NCBI RefSeq assembly: GCF_000482725.1
Contig: NZ_KI519481.1
Coordinates: 1-64,000 of the forward strand
Reading direction: 5' to 3'
Length of the DNA: 64,000 bases
Source: Psychromonas arctica DSM 14288
GTDB taxonomy: Bacteria > Pseudomonadota > Gammaproteobacteria > Enterobacterales > Psychromonadaceae
The notes below the pieces were generated by a model that worked only from the letters and a program-made list of their open reading frames with translations, searched no databases and was not told the origin of the DNA. Positions 37,337 through 45,512 of this stretch are shown here, one piece after another. Every line of letters begins with the position of its first letter. Position 1 is the first letter of the stretch. The position numbers and the translations under genes are program-made.

Positions 37337-37673
37337 TGCTAATCATCAATATTATGGCGCAAGCGATGAGAGTCATGAAAATACTCACCAAACGCAAAAT
37401 TTTAGTGTATGGCAGGTCTGTATTTTGGCGCATTGCTTTTTCATTTGCGACCCAACGTAAATAAGCATAAAGCGCTAACAAAGCTGCAAATAAACACAAA
37501 GCCAAAGAAAGCATTTCTCTGATTGCTGGCGACGCTAAATTGGGCGCTAATTGATCTAAACCAATCGCCGCAGCTAAAAACGCGAGTGAGGTTCTGATCC
37601 ATGCCAAAAAAGTACGTTCATTGGCTAATGAGAAGCGATAGTCAGGGGCATTGCCTTGTTTGATCCATTTCAT
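37326..37673 (-). CDS. YidH-type DUF202 membrane protein
   Basis: 115 residues. GNAPDYRFSLANERTFLAWIRTSLAFLAAAIGLDQLAP is the typical YidH/DUF202 core, with three hydrophobic segments. First gene of a two-gene unit. E. coli yidH-yidG has the same paired architecture. Confidence 0.85.
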   Translation of the reverse strand: MKWIKQGNAPDYRFSLANERTFLAWIRTSLAFLAAAIGLDQLAPNLASPAIREMLSLALCLFAALLALYAYLRWVANEKAMRQNTDLPYTKILRLVSIFMTLIACAIILMISNAI

Positions 37674-37804
37674 AATATTACTCGAGTCATAATAAACACA
37701 TTATTAAAATATATTTTATATGCCTAAGTTTTATCTGGACTTCACTTGGGCATAAATTAAATAGTCGTTTAGAACTTTTGTTTTTTATCTTCGACTTTGA
37801 TACC

Positions 37805-38100
37805 TTAAGTGGGCATGTCAGTATCATCATCTCGTACTACGTTAGAGAATCCATCGCGTGGTTTGGGTCTAAAAGGCCCATTCAATGTGCTTCAAGCCCT
37901 TTTCGCCATGGTCTAATTGCCCATTAATAGCTTCGGAAAGGGAGTCCATATAGGCTAATAAAGTATCATGTATTTAGTCTCGAATCACTTCATGTTTTGG
38001 TGATGCAATAATATTGTTTAACTCATCGGAGGCATTTTTTCTATCGTATAGTTCATCGTTTGTGAGCAAATGAATCACTAATTTATAATCGTGATTAATA
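37805..38100 (-). pseudogene. Sulfatase C-terminal remnant
   Basis: On the minus strand, reading down from ~38100, the translation gives DYKLVIHLLTNDELYDRKNA then SDELNNIIASPKHEVIRD, a TAA, and IHDTLLAYMDSLSEAING. After a frame change GPFRPKPRDGFSNVVRDDD ends in MPT and a TAA at 37805-37807. The E-LYD-NDP-E-NN pattern and the C-terminal arrangement are those of type I sulfatases. Only the last ~100 residues survive, with at least one stop and one frameshift, so it is a relic. Sulfatases of this type act on sulfated polysaccharides. Confidence 0.65.
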
Positions 38101-38530
38101 CCAGCTCAGCTAACTAACTGATCAATTTTACTGGTTAAAAGGAACTATTTTTGTATTAAAAGTTTTGTAAGGAGATCAACATTTACGGCAACTTTTACCT
38201 TAAACTAGCTCCTTTTTTCCTGCGTAATATTTGATCATTAAATTAACGGAATATGGTATAAGTTAGAAACGTTTTTTTCTTAATAGACAAGAAAAACTGT
38301 AACGTTAATCAAGTTTCTATTGAGCTGAATTTTTATGAACAATTTCACTTTAGTAAAAGTTTCAAGAAAACTCACCATCAGAGGTAATACAAGGAAGTGA
38401 AAGGCTGCAGGTTAATAGAACTGACTATCTACCAATCAATAACAACTAGTTTGTACCGATTCAGTTATACCAACTTAGTTAGTGACAATCTAGTTATACC
38501 GATAATGCTTCTGAACAAGATAAAAAATGA

Positions 38531-38562
38531 CAGCATTTAATACTCATTTTAAATGCTGTCAT
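38531..38562 (-). terminator. Hairpin downstream of the GGDEF gene
   Basis: GACAGCATTTA and TAAATGCTGTC form an 11-bp perfect stem around ATACTCATTT. It lies ~36 bases past the GGDEF stop (minus strand). On that strand TTTTTTA follows the stem. Confidence 0.65.
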
Positions 38563-38597
38563 TTAGTCACAGTCTCTAAATTATCTGATCGATAAGA

Positions 38598-39554
38598 CTA
38601 GTGGACACTAAATCCGACTTGATTTCGACCATTATTTTTGGCCAAGTACAAACCTAACTCGGCCATTTTAATCCAAGCCTCGAAGTCTTCAATACTATCC
38701 GTTATTTGTGCAATACCTAAACTGACGGTGACTTTAACTTTTTTTCCATCACAGTCAAAATGCATTGCTTCAATAGCGGCACGTATGCGTTCAGCGGCAA
38801 CTTTTGCACCCGCTAGGTCAGTATCAACTAATAAAAGTGAAAACTCTTCACTGCCAACACGACCGACAATATCTGTCTCTCGTTGATTTTGACGTAAACT
38901 TTCTGCAACGCCTTTGATCACTTGATCACCAAAAGGGTGCCCGTAGGTATCATTAATCTTTTTAAAATGATCAATATTTAACGTCACCATCGATGTTTTG
39001 TGGTGCGCCCGCTGATGGCGTTTAAATTCAATTTTACACCTTTCTTGCCAGTAGCTTTGATTAATCAGTTGTGTTAATCCATCTATATGGCTTAAATGTT
39101 CAAGCTTGTGGTTCGCTTCTTGCAAAGCTTGTCGATTTAATGCCACATCGGTTACATCGTAAATAATCATACATATTTGTGTGACTGTACCAACTATGTC
39201 GGTTAAGGGTAAAAAGGTTACATTTTGATACATAAATTCAGCATTGCTGGTAATCGGTCGATAACTTTTGAATTTAAATAAATAAGGGCGTTGTTCCCAG
39301 GTAGTAAACGCTTTATTTTTTAATAAACAAACACTGTTCACTTTTTGTTGTAACCAGTCCTCAGGAATGCTGGTAAACACATCGGTTATTTTTTTATCAA
39401 CCATGTGCGCAGTTAATAAACCAGAATGATTTTCCATGAAACCATTCCATACTTTGACATTGAAGTCTTTATCGATGATCACTAGCCCTACATCTATGTT
39501 ATGAACCATATCAATGAGCCAGTGGATATCTTTTAATTCTATGTTTGCACTCAT
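38598..39554 (-). CDS. PAS-GGDEF diguanylate cyclase (GSEEF variant)
   Basis: 318 residues, soluble: a PAS domain (~10-140) and a GGDEF domain (~150-315). The signature is GRVGSEEFSLLL (GSEEF at 234-238) instead of GGDEF/GGEEF; GSEEF proteins are sometimes active. HIDGLTQLINQSYW, NIDHFKKINDTYGHPFGD and AKNNGRNQV are conserved. The start overlaps the stop of the response regulator gene by 4 bases (ATGA), so it is very likely co-translated with that regulator as its output partner. Confidence 0.88.
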   Translation of the reverse strand: MSANIELKDIHWLIDMVHNIDVGLVIIDKDFNVKVWNGFMENHSGLLTAHMVDKKITDVFTSIPEDWLQQKVNSVCLLKNKAFTTWEQRPYLFKFKSYRPITSNAEFMYQNVTFLPLTDIVGTVTQICMIIYDVTDVALNRQALQEANHKLEHLSHIDGLTQLINQSYWQERCKIEFKRHQRAHHKTSMVTLNIDHFKKINDTYGHPFGDQVIKGVAESLRQNQRETDIVGRVGSEEFSLLLVDTDLAGAKVAAERIRAAIEAMHFDCDGKKVKVTVSLGIAQITDSIEDFEAWIKMAELGLYLAKNNGRNQVGFSVH

Positions 39555-40552
39555 TGGTCTAAGAGGTATCCTATTTTATGTTGAATGACTTTAATCGACT
39601 CTTCAGTGAATAAAAGTAACAGGTCACATTTAATGTCGTGATCTTGAATTCTGTAGCTGACCTCGATAGTTAATGTTTTCTGCCAATCTTTTTGACGACT
39701 TTTAATCAAATCTTCGACTTTTCCATGTTGCCCTAACACGCTAGGTTGACCTTGGCTAAAGTGAATATCTAACTGCTCAGCTAAGCCATTCAAAAATGCA
39801 CCTACCAGAATATTAGAAATATCGTTCATCACTTCCAACTCTAAATGATCACAGATCATATTTTCATATTTGAGCAGTTTCGTCATCTCATCAAAATTTG
39901 AGTCATGGAAAATAACAATTGCTTCACCGCTGATCCCAGAGCTAATAAATCCCTGTGTGACGGCAGAAACAGCATTATCTTTAGCTATATTCGTGAGGGC
40001 CATGTGCAACTCACTACTTTCAAAGGTATTTACATTGGGGATAGGTAATAAGATGAAAACATCTAATAGTCGGCCTAATAAGTCACCGGCTCGGCCCATT
40101 GCAATATTAGATACTTCTTGCAATACATCTCGAACACTCACTTTTTCTAGGCTTTCAGGGCTTGTAAGTGAATTATGGCTACCTGGTTTATAAATGCCAT
40201 ATTGTTCCAGAATGGTCATTAATTTAACATTGTTGATCGGTTTTTCTATGAAATCAATCGCACCTAGTTCTTTTACTCGGCGATGTGCTTCCGGTTGAAT
40301 ATCACCGGAGATAACAATCACAATCGCGGGTAGATCATCTCGCTGAATCTCTTCTAAAACTTGGTAACCATCCATGATCGGCATATTCAAATCAAGAAAT
40401 ACAATATCTCCCTTTTTTTGACGAATAGTTTCTAAGCCAATTTTGCCATTCTCAGCAAAATTGACAGTAATATCCCAATCTTTGGGTAATGAGCGAGCAA
40501 TTTGTTTCCTGGCTAATGCAGAATCATCACAGATTAAAATGGGTAAGGGCAT
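39551..40552 (-). CDS. Response regulator with CheC/CheX-like phosphatase-type domain
   Basis: 333 residues from the ATG at 40552, which has AGGA upstream; a longer reading to 40603 adds an unlikely 17 residues. Receiver domain (1-125) with acidic pair DD at 9-10, phosphoacceptor Asp54 in VFLDLNMPIMDG, and the Lys in IEKPIN. The C-terminal half (~140-330) is CheC/CheX-like: VRDVLQEVSNIAMGRAGDLLGRLLDVF and LELEVMNDISNILVGAFLNGL contain the E-x2-N motifs of CheC phosphatases. Paired with the PAS-GGDEF gene, suggesting a signal-to-c-di-GMP module. No sensor kinase is adjacent. Confidence 0.85.
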   Translation of the reverse strand: MPLPILICDDSALARKQIARSLPKDWDITVNFAENGKIGLETIRQKKGDIVFLDLNMPIMDGYQVLEEIQRDDLPAIVIVISGDIQPEAHRRVKELGAIDFIEKPINNVKLMTILEQYGIYKPGSHNSLTSPESLEKVSVRDVLQEVSNIAMGRAGDLLGRLLDVFILLPIPNVNTFESSELHMALTNIAKDNAVSAVTQGFISSGISGEAIVIFHDSNFDEMTKLLKYENMICDHLELEVMNDISNILVGAFLNGLAEQLDIHFSQGQPSVLGQHGKVEDLIKSRQKDWQKTLTIEVSYRIQDHDIKCDLLLLFTEESIKVIQHKIGYLLDQ

Positions 40553-40830
40553 ATTATTCCTATTATATGTCATCGGTACAAGACTAGCGAAGTTGTAAAG
40601 CAAATGTAACTAAGCTAACAGCGCCTACAATTATTCTTACTGCAATAAGGGTAGGCTAATAATGACAAAATAGAACTGATTTTGAATGCTTTTTTTAAAT
40701 TTATTACGGGTTGGATTAAAATATCATTAATTTATGTGAAGATAGATGTCGATATAGTTGTTAATAGGGCTAATTTACTGGGTGTAGTGATTTATTTTAA
40801 TCATTAATGGATGTACTTTTAAATGCCTAC

Positions 40831-41784
40831 TTAGATAGCTAATTCTGTGTGTTGCGCTTGTTGTAAAGCGAGTAACATTTCATTTGGCTGACGGATTGCA
40901 CGCACTGATTGTAAAAAAGGATCCGCTTGAGGATGCTGTAACTTCATAAACATCAACCACTGTTTAATACGACTTGGCATAAATTTTTCTTTATCTTCAA
41001 TTTCGCGTAGCCATTGAAAATACTGCTCCATCACCTGTAAGTTTTGTAACCAGGAATAGGGCGCCTCAGTACCTTTTAACACATTCGCAAGGTTGGGCAC
41101 TGCCAGAGAACCACGTCCAATCATTAAATGGTCGCAACCACTGATTTCAATACAACGTAGTGCATCCTCAAAACTAAAGATATCACCATTCGCAATCACT
41201 GGAATATCGATTGATTGTTTAATTTTTTTTATCCAATGCCAATGTGCGGGTGGTTTATAACCTTCCTCTTTGGTACGCGCATGAACCGCTAACTCGCTGG
41301 CTCCAGCTTCGGCAATCGCTTGCGCATTTTCAATCGCTAAGCTTTTATCCGCATACCCTAAACGAATTTTGGCACTAACAATATGCTCACTAGGTACTGC
41401 ATCACGTACTGCTTTAACGATTTGATGTAAAGCTTCAGGGTCTTTTAATAGCACGGCACCACCGCGACTTTTATTAACTGTTTTAGCCGGACACCCAAAG
41501 TTTAAATCAATCCCCTCTGAGCCTAACTTAATCGCTCGAAAAGCATTTTCAGCCAAACACGCAGGATCTTGTCCAAGCAATTGCACACGCACAGGTGTAC
41601 CAGATTCGGTACGACTAGCATTGCGTAATTCAGGGCATAAACGATAAAATACACGAGAAGGTAAGGGTAATTCGACAACACGTACAAACTCGGTCACGCA
41701 ACGGTCAATACCTCCAATCTGGGTTAAAAATTGGCGCATGTGAAAGTCCATCACACCTTCCATTGGGGCAAGCGTTATATGCAT
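40831..41784 (-). CDS. dusC: tRNA-dihydrouridine(16) synthase
   Basis: Flavoenzyme reducing uridine to dihydrouridine at tRNA position 16. Start MHITLAPMEGVMDFHMRQ, DLNFGCPAKTVNKSRGGAVLL with the expected catalytic Cys, SAKIRLGY, HARTKEEGYKPPAHWHWI, IPVIANGDI and MIGRGSLAVPNLA. 317 residues. The longer C-terminal helical domain fits DusC rather than DusA/B. Upstream begins a repeat island. Confidence 0.92.
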   Translation of the reverse strand: MHITLAPMEGVMDFHMRQFLTQIGGIDRCVTEFVRVVELPLPSRVFYRLCPELRNASRTESGTPVRVQLLGQDPACLAENAFRAIKLGSEGIDLNFGCPAKTVNKSRGGAVLLKDPEALHQIVKAVRDAVPSEHIVSAKIRLGYADKSLAIENAQAIAEAGASELAVHARTKEEGYKPPAHWHWIKKIKQSIDIPVIANGDIFSFEDALRCIEISGCDHLMIGRGSLAVPNLANVLKGTEAPYSWLQNLQVMEQYFQWLREIEDKEKFMPSRIKQWLMFMKLQHPQADPFLQSVRAIRQPNEMLLALQQAQHTELAI

Positions 41785-41943
41785 TATTTTTCTCAGTTTA
41801 TTAGGGAGGCAGGATTATACCCGCTCTGTTTATTTAAGCAAAAGCAAAAAGCAATTAACGACCAAGGGCGGGTGACCGAAGAAATTAGGTAAAAAACGTT
41901 AGAAATAATGTTTTGTGTTTTTAAAATCACAAGCAAAAGCATT

Positions 41944-42085
41944 TAACCACGAAGGCACGATGGGGTGAAGAAGGTTAGGTCAAAATCATTACTATTATTA
42001 AACAGCATTTAAAGTTTATATTTATTCACTGGTTTTTGTTTCGCTTTTCTTCGTGCTCTCTGTGCAGCATAGCGGCTTCGTGGTT
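41944..42085. repeat. R2 repeat, full copy 1
   Basis: Left end AACCACGAAGGCACGA (41944-41959) and right end CTTCGTGCTCTCTGTGC up to CTTCGTGGTT (42085) are inverted relative to each other (AACCACGAAG / CTTCGTGGTT). ~140 bp, no coding capacity; MITE-like. Confidence 0.7.
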
Positions 42086-42121
42086 GCTTTGTGTTTTTAA
42101 GATCCCAAGCAAAAGCATTTA

Positions 42122-42152
42122 ACTACGAAGGCACGAAAGGTGAAGAAGGTTA
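42122..42152. repeat. R2 repeat, left end only
   Basis: AACTACGAAGGCACGAAAGG and GTGAAGAAGGTTAGG repeat the left end of R2. The right end is missing, and R1 copy A begins 35 bases later. Confidence 0.6.
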
Positions 42153-42186
42153 GGTCAAAATCTATGTAAGTAATAAACATTATTTT

Positions 42187-42501
42187 TTTAGCTTTCGTCT
42201 TTGCTCATTGATGCATCTTGGTGTTTATTTGCAGCGTATTTCGCCCTGACGGCGATCTTCTTTCTCTTATCAGAAGAGAAAGAAGCAAAGAGACTGACAC
42301 CGAGCATTTTCTTCTCTAATCCAACAGCTTATTTTAAACGTACCAGCTCTTACGGTACGTTCCTGTACCGAACGAGCTTAAGACAAACGTCCTGTTTGTC
42401 TTTACTAAAATACGCTGTTGGCTTAGGGAAATTTAACGGTGGGATTTTTTTGTTGTGTTTGGGCTAGGGTGTTTTGTAGATAATGGCTTCTTCTTTAAAA
42501 T
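42187..42501 (-). repeat. R1 structured repeat, copy A
   Basis: About 315 bp, nearly identical to copy B (46571-46886) and, in reverse orientation, related to the copies at 51200 and 60962. Enclosing stem: CTAATCCAACAGC (42316-42328) with GCTGTTGGCTTAG (42414-42426). Inside are hairpin H2 (42345-42378) and H1 (42380-42402, arms AAGACAAAC / GTTTGTCTT). H3 (TTCTTTCTCTT / AAGAGAAAGAA) lies near 42259-42285. The 88-codon frame inside it has no ribosome site or protein family signature and is treated as non-coding. Strand is given so that the hairpin loops read GGA. Confidence 0.75.
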
Positions 42502-42525
42502 CAAAGTCAAGATCAAGAGCTATTA

Positions 42526-42654
42526 ACCACGAAGGCACGAAGGGTGATGAAGGTAAGGTCAAAACCTTTATTAGTAATCAACAAACTCAATCTTTATACA
42601 TTTATTGTTTAGGTTTTCTTCGTGCTCTCTGTGCAGCGCTGCGGCTTCGTGGTT
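42526..42654. repeat. R2 repeat, full copy 2
   Basis: AACCACGAAGGCACGAAGGG at the left and CTTCGTGCTCTCTGTGC with CTTCGTGGTT at the right. Ends 22 bases before the stop of the methyltransferase gene on the minus strand. Confidence 0.7.
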
Positions 42655-42676
42655 GCTTTTGTTTTTGTGGTTACAT

Positions 42677-43480
42677 TTATGTTGCTTCGTTTTCTCGGTC
42701 TAACAGTAATTGCCACAAGGCTTCGTAATTGAGCATGTTGAGATGTTTCCTGGTCTGGTTATGGCGCAGTTTATCTTCCGTATTGTTATAAGGGCCTGTT
42801 GCACACAATTCACAATAGGCTTCACCTTGATATATCGCGGCGCTCAGCTCTTGTTTTAAGGGGTGTTGCTTATTATCACTCCAGACATAAGTGATACCTT
42901 TAGTATCTTTCACATGTTTATCTCGGTCCACATTACGCACTTTATAACCTGGGAAAGCATCAATATCGAAGTGATGCCAGCCTAAGTATTCAATATCAGT
43001 ATTTCTATGTAATGCGTTCTCAATGTTCCACTCTTTATAAGGTTGCACATCTTTAGAGGTGATATAGCATAACCGTGCGCCGTTAGGGTCTAAAAAATGT
43101 TTAAAAGAATGGATTAAAAACGTCCGCAATAATTGACGATTTAAAGTATTGATATGCACATCTTTACACTTCTCTTGGAATTCTTGATGTGATTTAAAAG
43201 CTGGAATAAGTGGGAATTGAAAAATAACCACATCAAAATGTTGCTTTTTGAGTGCGCCCCATGAGCTTGGATCCATGACATCGAAACCACATAAAACTGG
43301 GCATTTTTGTTGTAATAGGGTGTCATAATCATTGACCGCATACTTTGCTAATAAAGTATCGCTAGCATCAAAGACAGTGGCCGTTAAACTTGATGGTTTA
43401 TGGTGTGTTAATAATGAGGCTGAAAATGATAGATCACCGTCACCCACTGTTAATACGCGCCATTCTTTATTAATGATCAT
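42677..43480 (-). CDS. BMT5-like (DUF2431) class I methyltransferase with C-terminal zinc finger
   Basis: 267 residues. WRVLTVGDGDLSFSASLL is the hallmark SAM-binding start of the DUF2431/BMT5 family, whose yeast member methylates U2634 of 25S rRNA. TATVFDASDTL, VIFQFPLI and LLRTFLIHSFKHFLDPNGARLCYITSKD also fit. The C terminus carries C-x2-C...H-x5-H in YCELCATGPYNNTEDKLRHN followed by QTRKH, a likely zinc finger. Bacterial function unknown; an rRNA or other RNA target is inferred. Single gene whose 3' end borders an R2 repeat. Confidence 0.78.
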   Translation of the reverse strand: MIINKEWRVLTVGDGDLSFSASLLTHHKPSSLTATVFDASDTLLAKYAVNDYDTLLQQKCPVLCGFDVMDPSSWGALKKQHFDVVIFQFPLIPAFKSHQEFQEKCKDVHINTLNRQLLRTFLIHSFKHFLDPNGARLCYITSKDVQPYKEWNIENALHRNTDIEYLGWHHFDIDAFPGYKVRNVDRDKHVKDTKGITYVWSDNKQHPLKQELSAAIYQGEAYCELCATGPYNNTEDKLRHNQTRKHLNMLNYEALWQLLLDRENEAT

Positions 43481-43763
43481 GTTTTATTCCTATCTTAAAA
43501 ATCGCGCGCAGTATAACAAATAGGAGGTTGAATGTTTCCTTTAATTTTTTTACAGTAATGCACTGGCGATTGTTGTGGTCATAGGCATGGTCAAGGTTAT
43601 GGCTACGCGCATTATTAACGGTTTACAAGGCTCAACATTGTAGCTGAAACTCACTATTCTCATTCATTATTACGCTTCACTATCTCCATTCAACTCAGGC
43701 TTTTTAATTTATCAAATTCGAGTTAACTTCATTCACAAACCTGTATGTAAATAAGGTGACACT

Positions 43764-44180
43764 ATGAAACTAATGAATAGTAAGATCGTGATGATCATTA
43801 TTATCGCTATTGCTTTTTTGAGCATCATCTTACTAGTTATGTCCAGCTTGAAATTCGATCATAAAGTTGCCTTTAAAATCGACAATAATCATCAATCGGA
43901 ACAACAATATGAGCAGCAAGATGAACAACAAGCAACAGGCGTAATGGTTCAACATTTACATATTGCGATTAACTCCCCGACAGATAAAAACGCGTTAAAC
44001 ACTATCACTAAATTTGCTGACGACAGCCGCTATTATCTAATGATAAGGGGCTGGTTGGTACAAAAGTTAAGTGGTGTTGAAAGCAGATTAAATGCACAAA
44101 AATCACCTAATAAACGTGCCGACTTAATCGCTGAGGTTGAGGCTTTAAAACAAGCGATTCGTGCCATCGATTTAGAATAG
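43764..44180 (+). CDS. Small membrane-anchored protein of unknown function
   Basis: 138 residues. AAGGTG precedes the ATG. One N-terminal hydrophobic segment (~8-29), then a Gln/Glu-rich stretch (EQQYEQQDEQQ) and a soluble helical C-terminal part (~95-138, possible coiled coil). I do not recognise a family. Confidence 0.6.
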   Translation: MKLMNSKIVMIIIIAIAFLSIILLVMSSLKFDHKVAFKIDNNHQSEQQYEQQDEQQATGVMVQHLHIAINSPTDKNALNTITKFADDSRYYLMIRGWLVQKLSGVESRLNAQKSPNKRADLIAEVEALKQAIRAIDLE

Positions 44181-44400
44181 CAGGCCTTGTTTCGTTAATT
44201 GAATGCAGGCATTAGAGTCGTTGTGTTTATGCGGAGTGCTGATAAAAAAAGTGCGTATAATAAAGTGTTTTTTCAACAGAGCCATTGCAGTTAGGTAAGT
44301 TATTTATTTGAGCGCTTGTGGTTAGATTAGGTAAGTTGTTTACATAGAGCCGTTGCGTTTGCTCTAAGTCAGTAGAATTATTATCATCGATGTAAAGGAA

Positions 44401-44422
44401 GAGCCTAAATTATCTTAGGCTC
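44401..44422. terminator. Bidirectional hairpin terminator
   Basis: GAGCCTAA, loop ATTATC, TTAGGCTC, then TATTTTAT on the plus strand and TTCCTTT on the minus strand. It lies between the convergent 43764 gene and the TPR gene. Confidence 0.7.
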
Positions 44423-44447
44423 TATTTTATGGCTGAACCTCTAAATA

Positions 44448-45365
44448 CTAGCTATCAGTCGACGTTAATAAAGCATCAAAACTATCGTTGCCACGTAAAT
44501 TTTCAAAGTCATCTTCTTCTGCAGCTAACTCTCTCAAGGCTGAACGCCCCTCTATGGCTTTCTCTAAATCACTGATTGCTTGATCTTCGACTCCTAAGCA
44601 AGCATAAGCACAGGCGCGCTGGTAAAAGGCATCCTGATTTTTATCATCCATATCTAACACTCGGTTACAAATACTTAATGCCCAGTGGAATTCTTTCATT
44701 TCCATTGCGGCATCCGCTTTAGAAGTCAGCGCTTCTAAATCACCGGGTCTGATTTTCAAAATAGCATCATAAGCTGACATTTTCTGTTCAGGCGTTTGGC
44801 TTTTTTGAGCACGTAACCAAAGGTTATGGATCTCATTGATTTTTTCAATTTCTATATGGTTATCAGCAATACGTAATGTTTTTCTACGTAAATCTTTTTC
44901 CAACCGTTGAAACTTTTCTTCATAAGATTCAGCAATCATTTTAATTTGTGTATTTGCTTTCTTAGTGGTGTTAACGCGGATTTCATGTAATGACTTCCAG
45001 CCAAATAAAGCGACTAATGACGCAACACCTGCAATGATATAGAAGAAAAAGTTAACGGTTTGTTCTGCATAGCTTAGAGATTTATCGGCAACACTTAACT
45101 CTCTATCTGTAATTTCAATAGTAAGGCGGCGCTCTAAATCTTGTAGATCATGTCGAGTGGCTTTTAGTTCGTCAAGAATATAGCGTTCAACCAAGGCTTT
45201 TTCGGAAAAGCTAGGCGTTGCGATGTTATTGGTTTTTGATGCGACGGCAGCCAATGATTGTTCTTGTGTTTCAGTCGCAGAGTCTTCATCCGTAGATTTA
45301 ACGTCTGCCCAGCTGGCAATGGAAATGATGCTGCAGAATGACAGTAACAGTGCTTTTCTTGACAT
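44448..45365 (-). CDS. Exported, membrane-anchored TPR protein
   Basis: 305 residues. Signal peptide MSRKALLLSFCSIISIASWA, a periplasmic segment with a helical stretch (~55-100), a membrane segment (~105-125), a charged coiled coil (~130-175), and TPR repeats toward the C terminus (AYDAILKIRPGDLEALTSKADA, ALSICNRVLDMDDKNQDAFYQR, ACLGVEDQAISDLEKAIEG). Probably a scaffold for protein contacts; no specific pathway can be read. Divergent from the S49 peptidase gene. Confidence 0.72.
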   Translation of the reverse strand: MSRKALLLSFCSIISIASWADVKSTDEDSATETQEQSLAAVASKTNNIATPSFSEKALVERYILDELKATRHDLQDLERRLTIEITDRELSVADKSLSYAEQTVNFFFYIIAGVASLVALFGWKSLHEIRVNTTKKANTQIKMIAESYEEKFQRLEKDLRRKTLRIADNHIEIEKINEIHNLWLRAQKSQTPEQKMSAYDAILKIRPGDLEALTSKADAAMEMKEFHWALSICNRVLDMDDKNQDAFYQRACAYACLGVEDQAISDLEKAIEGRSALRELAAEEDDFENLRGNDSFDALLTSTDS

Positions 45366-45512
45366 GACTTCTAATTCCTTTGGATCTCTTTAAGTAATCT
45401 GAAAGTATGACCTATGTCTATATTTTTACAATAGCCAAAGGTAACATTTATCTTGAATTTACGATTAATTACGGGTTGAATAGCTAACCCATTCCTATTG
45501 TGAGAATCAACA

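Larger units (their letters stand above)
37674..38597. other. Long intergenic region holding the sulfatase relic and repeat motifs
   Basis: 924 bp between the DUF202 pair and the GGDEF gene. Besides the relic it contains two copies of the short motif family related to ACCAACTCAGCTAACTA (near 38104 and 38464). The rest is AT-rich without a clear gene. A 9-bp arm pair (CAGCATTTA / TAAATGCTG) near 38531-38562 flanks a short loop and may be the GGDEF gene terminator. Confidence 0.5.

Noticed and set aside
42201-42467. 88-codon plus-strand frame (and its twin at 46585-46797)
   Set aside because: It lies wholly inside the R1 repeat, has no ribosome site or protein family signal, and its sequence is explained by the hairpins. 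Frames at 51329, 60338 and 61098 are the same artefact on the other strand.
41944-42654. CRISPR array
   Set aside because: R2 copies are long, unevenly spaced, in mixed states and without unique spacers of regular length; no cas genes.
42483-42728. 81-codon frame across an R2 repeat
   Set aside because: Covers R2 and runs antisense into the methyltransferase gene; no start signal.
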